DNA of 17,477 nt from assembly GCA_051011115.1 (NCBI GenBank), contig JBPCUN010000015.1, positions 1 through 17,477 of the forward strand, in the 5' to 3' direction. Position numbers and translations under genes: made by a program. Below the pieces are notes generated by a model that was not told where the DNA came from, did no database searches, and saw only the letters and a list, made by a program, of their open reading frames with translations. Origin of the DNA: Profundicola sp051011115. GTDB taxonomy: Bacteria > Bacteroidota > Bacteroidia > Flavobacteriales > Weeksellaceae. Below, piece after piece: positions 14,265 to 17,477 of this stretch (its first letter is position 1; each line of letters opens with the position of its first letter).

Positions 14265-15144
14265 TTTTCTACATGAACCTACATTCTGGGTAATCGTATT
14301 AGGGAGTGGTTTATTAGGCGCTACCAGTGGGGTCTTGGGTAGTTTTGCAGTGTTAAAGAACCAAAGTTTATTAGGCGATGCTATATCGCATGCGGCTTTG
14401 CCTGGTATTGTTTTAGCCTTTTTATTTACAGGGATTAAGAGTAGTGCTGTACTAATGGGTGGAGCTATTCTTTGTGGTTTATTAGGTGCATTTTTAGTTA
14501 ACGATATTATCAAACACACTAAATTAAAGACAGATGCCGCTTTAGGCGTTATTTTGTCTGTTTTCTTCGGGGTGGGGATGATGCTTTTAACCTATGTACA
14601 AGGTTTAGACAATGCTAATCAAGCAGGACTAGATCGATATTTATTTGGTCAAGCGGCCACTTTAATGAAGAAGGATCTCTATTTGATGCTTTCGCTATTA
14701 ATTCCTTCCGTATTGGTAATTTTTCTTCTTTGGAAAGAGTTTAAAGTCATGTTATTTGATCGGGATTATGCAGAAACACTCGGGATATCTAGTAGAATTG
14801 TAAATTCAATTATTTTATTATTGATAGTCATAAACATCGTCATGGGGTTGCAAACAGTGGGGGTGGTATTAATGAGTTCCTTATTGTTATCCCCCGCTGC
14901 CGCCGCAAGACAATGGACTAATTCCTTGACTAAGATGTTGTTTATTGCAGCATTTATTGGGTTGGTATCTGGTGTTTCTGGGGCTTGGATTAGTGCAGCG
15001 CAGACCAATTTACCAACAGGACCTGTCATTATTTTAGTGGCTTCGCTATTTGTTGTTGTTTCCTTATTATTTTCTCCGCACCGAGGGATTTTAGCGACCT
15101 ATTTAGAGAATAAAAGAAAGAAAAAAGAAATATTAAATGATTAG
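14257..15144 (+). CDS. Metal ABC transporter permease (TroC/MntC type)
   Basis: Inner-membrane channel subunit of the importer, ABC-3 family. The 295-residue protein is hydrophobic, with about eight membrane segments. It begins with the family hallmark LGATSGVLGSFAVLKNQSLLGDAISHAALPGIVLAFL (about 20-56), in which GDAISHAALPG is the conserved core. The conserved TLGI-S block (DYAETLGIS, 170-178) and a GVVLMSSLLLSPAAAARQW stretch (202-220) follow. It overlaps the ATPase upstream and the second permease downstream by eight bases each. It probably pairs with that second permease as a heterodimer. Confidence 0.93.
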   Translation: MIDFLHEPTFWVIVLGSGLLGATSGVLGSFAVLKNQSLLGDAISHAALPGIVLAFLFTGIKSSAVLMGGAILCGLLGAFLVNDIIKHTKLKTDAALGVILSVFFGVGMMLLTYVQGLDNANQAGLDRYLFGQAATLMKKDLYLMLSLLIPSVLVIFLLWKEFKVMLFDRDYAETLGISSRIVNSIILLLIVINIVMGLQTVGVVLMSSLLLSPAAAARQWTNSLTKMLFIAAFIGLVSGVSGAWISAAQTNLPTGPVIILVASLFVVVSLLFSPHRGILATYLENKRKKKEILND

Positions 15145-16243
15145 TGCTCAAGTAGAAATTCAGTTAATAGCAGTTTTAGTGTCCATTGCTTGCGCGCTTT
15201 TGGGTGTATTTCTAGTACTGCGAAAAATGGCTTTAATTTCTGATGCCATTAGTCATTCCATTTTGCCAGGGGTTGTGATTGGATTTTTTATTACCCAAGA
15301 TTTAAACTCTCCTTTGCTTATTATTCTAGCTGCCGCAGCTGGAATGCTTACTGTTTTATTGGTGGAGTGGATACAACAAACCAATTTAGTGAAAGAAGAT
15401 ACCGCGATAGGTATCGTTTTCCCAGCTTTATTTGCGATTGGTATTATCATGATAGCTAAGAATGCTGGGGATGTACACTTAGATGTAGATGCGGTATTAT
15501 TGGGAGAATTAGCTTTTGCTCCTTTTAACCGTTGGATGATTAATGGCACTGATTTAGGACCAAAAGGAGCCTGGGAAATGGGTATTATATTACTTATTGT
15601 AGTGGCTGCAATTTATTTATTTTATAAAGAACTCAAGGTAAGTAGTTTTGATGCTGGTTTAGCCACTACTTTAGGATTTTCGCCTGTTGTAATTCATTAT
15701 GGTTTAATGTTTTTGTCTTCGGTTACAGTTGTAGGTGCTTTTGATGCTGTGGGAGCTGTATTGGTAGTAGGTTTTATGATTGTGCCAGCTTCTGTGGCTT
15801 ATTTATGGACAGACAAATTAATCAACATGATTTGGATTGCAGTAAGTGTTGAAATTGTTTCATCCATATCTGGTTATTGGCTAGCGCATGTTTTAGATGC
15901 TTCTATCTCGGGAAGTATCATGGCAATGATGGGAATATTTTTCACGATTGCGTATTTGTTTTCACCAGAACAAGGTAGGTTTATTCAAAAATATAGAAGA
16001 GCTCAGAAGAGACAAGAAATATCTTTGTTGACCCTATTAATTCATCTCCAAAGTCATGAAGAGGCTTCGGAAAAAAGCGTAGAACATTTGCAAGAGCATA
16101 TTAATTGGTCTAGTGAGAAGGCTAAAAACATTCTAAAACTTGCTCAAAAAAAAGAATTTGTGGAAATTAAAAAAGGTGTGATCTACATCACACCTCAAGG
16201 AATTCAATTTAATAAAAATAAAACAGAAAGCTATTTAGTTTAA
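15137..16243 (+). CDS. Metal ABC transporter permease with C-terminal winged-helix-like domain (TroD/MntD type)
   Basis: Second ABC-3 permease of the importer, 368 residues. The membrane part (1 to about 280) holds LISDAISHSILPGVVIGFF (34-52) and VGAVLVVGFMIVPASVAYLW (about 204-223). Unlike the first permease it continues for about 85 cytoplasmic residues. A basic linker (KYRRAQKRQ, 285-293) leads to helices at about 294-305, 308-321 and 324-338 and a strand-turn-strand at 340-357 (FVEIKKGVIYITPQGIQF). This layout resembles a winged helix such as the N-terminal domain of DtxR/MntR. T. pallidum TroD is of similar length. It may sense metal or regulate assembly; this is inference. The stop overlaps the convergent BI-1-like gene by four bases, and the wing codons coincide with that gene's terminator. 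Confidence 0.92.
   Translation: MISAQVEIQLIAVLVSIACALLGVFLVLRKMALISDAISHSILPGVVIGFFITQDLNSPLLIILAAAAGMLTVLLVEWIQQTNLVKEDTAIGIVFPALFAIGIIMIAKNAGDVHLDVDAVLLGELAFAPFNRWMINGTDLGPKGAWEMGIILLIVVAAIYLFYKELKVSSFDAGLATTLGFSPVVIHYGLMFLSSVTVVGAFDAVGAVLVVGFMIVPASVAYLWTDKLINMIWIAVSVEIVSSISGYWLAHVLDASISGSIMAMMGIFFTIAYLFSPEQGRFIQKYRRAQKRQEISLLTLLIHLQSHEEASEKSVEHLQEHINWSSEKAKNILKLAQKKEFVEIKKGVIYITPQGIQFNKNKTESYLV
16169..16194 (-). terminator. Intrinsic terminator of the BI-1-like gene, inside the opposing permease ORF
   Basis: A perfect eight-pair stem (GGTGTGAT at 16175-16182 and ATCACACC at 16187-16194) closes a four-base loop. On the minus strand it is followed at once by six T (16174-16169). It lies about 46 bases past the BI-1-like stop. 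On the plus strand the same stem has no T-run, so it should terminate only minus-strand transcription. Confidence 0.85.
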
Positions 16244-16920
16244 TCTCTTGACATAAATATGCGTAGTACATACCAAAACATGGTCATCAATGCTGCAAAT
16301 AGTCCTACAGCCGCGCCCACATATTGGCTGGTTTCATATTGATACTTTAATTGAGATGTTTGGTATAGAATAGAGCCTGCGGCTAGTAAAATCATTCCTA
16401 CAGAAAACCATAAACCTAAATTAAAACCAAATAAAAGCCCCACTACGATAAGTCCTAGAGCAATAAAAAAGCCCACTGTCAAGATAGAACGCAAAAAGGA
16501 GAAATCTTTTTTACTAAACATAGCGACAGCAGAGAGTCCTATAAATAAGAAAGCTGTTAAGGAAGCTGCCTGATTAAGTACCGCTGGTGAGCTAAAGTTT
16601 ACAGCAATGTACAGTACAGGCACAAAAATGAGAGCTTCTGCAATTACATAAAAGAGCAAGCCCATGTATTGAGAAGTTTTATCTAATTTAAAAGACATAT
16701 TGGTAGCAAAAGTAGAGGCCAACCAAAACCCTCCTAATAATAACAACCATAGATATCCTTCTGTAAGTGAAAGCATAAAATTTACCAATGGTTCTATTTG
16801 TAATAAAATATACTCTATACCTACAAAGGCTAGTACAGCCAAAGCTACGTGAATGTAGGTTTTACGATAAAAAGCAACTCTTTCTTGATCCGTTACCTCT
16901 AATAAAACGCCTTGATTCAT
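16240..16920 (-). CDS. Bax inhibitor-1/YccA-like multi-pass membrane protein
   Basis: A 226-residue inner-membrane protein with seven hydrophobic segments spread from about residue 20 to 222, the plan of the BI-1 (TMBIM/YccA) family. Family-like features are ERVAFYRKTYIHVALAVLAF (13-32) before the first helix, the polar start, and paired short loops. It ends in a membrane helix with the basic-acidic tail RIFMSRD. BI-1 relatives are linked to membrane calcium leak in BsYetJ and to FtsH modulation in E. coli YccA; the role here is unknown. The small lipoprotein gene lies 20 bases upstream, suggesting one transcript. The stop codon overlaps that of the convergent permease, and its terminator lies inside the permease gene. 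Confidence 0.82.
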   Translation of the reverse strand: MNQGVLLEVTDQERVAFYRKTYIHVALAVLAFVGIEYILLQIEPLVNFMLSLTEGYLWLLLLGGFWLASTFATNMSFKLDKTSQYMGLLFYVIAEALIFVPVLYIAVNFSSPAVLNQAASLTAFLFIGLSAVAMFSKKDFSFLRSILTVGFFIALGLIVVGLLFGFNLGLWFSVGMILLAAGSILYQTSQLKYQYETSQYVGAAVGLFAALMTMFWYVLRIFMSRD

Positions 16921-16940
16921 TTTTTTTATAATTTATAAAG

Positions 16941-17360
16941 TTATTTCTTTTTGAATTGAACAGTTTTCAAATATTTAGTACCGTCGATGTCAAAGATAAT
17001 ACCATCTGGCAAATCTGTAGCAAGCACTTCGTAATTTTCTATTTTTTGAGTTTGGTGAATCATGTTCACGTTATATTTAGACCCATTCACATCAGATGAG
17101 TTAATAGCTTTTCTAACACCAAATAAAACTACTTCTTGTGCCACTGGTGTAGGTTCTGAGGTCTCAAAGTTTACGGTATATCCTTTCTCTGTTTGTATCG
17201 CATAACTTTCAAAGGTTGGATGCATGATTTTAGGTAAATTCACTTCAGAAGCACTAATGCTGGTTTGATTTCTATGTTTCTTTGTACTTGTACAACTATT
17301 TAAAAGAAGCAAGATTGAAATTATAAGGATTGAAAGGGATGTAATTCTAAATTTTTTCAT
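16941..17360 (-). CDS. Small lipoprotein, unknown function
   Basis: A 139-residue predicted lipoprotein. The signal peptide has a basic start (MKKFR), a hydrophobic core (about 8-20) and lipobox LNSC with C23 as the lipidated residue; the Ser-Thr-Lys-Lys after it fits export to a membrane surface. The mature part is beta-rich and polar, with no cysteine besides C23. Segments such as EKGYTVNFETSEPTPVAQEV (58-77) and LPDGIIFDIDGTKYLKTVQF (117-136) are the best conserved-looking pieces, but I recognise no family. It lies 20 bases upstream of the BI-1-like gene on the same strand and probably shares its transcript. Confidence 0.75.
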   Translation of the reverse strand: MKKFRITSLSILIISILLLLNSCTSTKKHRNQTSISASEVNLPKIMHPTFESYAIQTEKGYTVNFETSEPTPVAQEVVLFGVRKAINSSDVNGSKYNVNMIHQTQKIENYEVLATDLPDGIIFDIDGTKYLKTVQFKKK

Positions 17361-17388
17361 AGTTTTATTTTTGATAAAAAAGATTAAT

Positions 17389-17477
17389 TTAACCTAAATC
17401 GGCTAATAAAGAGTAGTTTACAAGTACCGGAAGTACTATCGGTAACGATTTAGTAATGGTGCTTACTGCACTTGTTT
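17389..17477 (-). CDS. Possible C-terminal end of a protein at the right edge
   Basis: A minus-strand frame is open from the window edge to a TAA at 17391-17389 and encodes about 28 residues, ending SLPIVLPVLVNYSLLADLG. The sequence is hydrophobic and of protein-like composition, and the stop lies 28 bases before the lipoprotein start, a spacing usual for cotranscribed genes. The fragment is too short to name. Confidence 0.35.
   Translation of the reverse strand, partial: TSAVSTITKSLPIVLPVLVNYSLLADLG

Noticed and set aside
1..17477. CRISPR arrays, tRNA or rRNA genes, insertion sequences, toxin-antitoxin or phage-defence genes
   Set aside because: No regularly spaced repeats, cloverleaf-like stretches, transposase motifs or defence-type domains were seen on either strand. 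Genes are core-type, tightly packed and intact.

Overview
The window looks like chromosomal DNA of a flavobacterium-type Bacteroidota. The evidence is an AT-rich composition, almost no Shine-Dalgarno sequences, several TAnnTTTG-type -7 promoter elements, and families I associate mainly with Bacteroidota (DUF3822, DUF3098, a DUF3820 protein, and the ftsX-DUF3098-uppP-truB order). A kdsB gene shows a Gram-negative envelope with Kdo-containing LPS. I see no mobile element, CRISPR array, rRNA or tRNA. Coding density is very high and no gene-free stretch reaches 300 bases; the longest is about 177 bases (9655-9831).

Layout. (1) 1-1171: thiolase, missing a few N-terminal residues at the window edge, closed by a strong intrinsic terminator. 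(2) 1272-2518: a small helical protein translationally coupled to an MscS-type channel. (3) 2594-4614, minus strand: a membrane-anchored protein with a pseudopilin-like head, a DUF3822 protein and rsmD; this run and the mscS run converge on a shared terminator hairpin. (4) 4710-9654, plus strand: kdsB, a LolA-like secreted protein, a DUF3820 protein, rbfA, a LolC/E-type permease, a CxxC/CxxC Met-His-rich protein and a LOG-family protein. (5) 9832-12485: ftsX, DUF3098, uppP and truB, with ATGA overlaps. (6) 12569-16243: a four-gene troABCD/mntABCD-type metal ABC importer with overlapping genes; the second permease carries a C-terminal winged-helix-like extension. (7) 16240-17360, minus strand: a Bax inhibitor-1-like membrane protein preceded by a small lipoprotein, with the tail of a further minus-strand ORF at the right edge.

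Envelope work links much of the window: Kdo activation, lipoprotein trafficking, undecaprenyl phosphate recycling, FtsX, osmotic protection and metal import. Housekeeping RNA functions (rsmD, rbfA, truB) are interleaved.

Most of this is ordinary core-genome content, and I do not see a clear-cut new system. The best leads are: a perfect intrinsic terminator for the Bax inhibitor-like gene lying inside the coding sequence of the convergent metal permease; a possible pseudopilin plus actin-fold (GspL/PilM-like) pair next to rsmD; the winged-helix-like tail on the permease; and two promoters spaced so that their transcripts may be leaderless.
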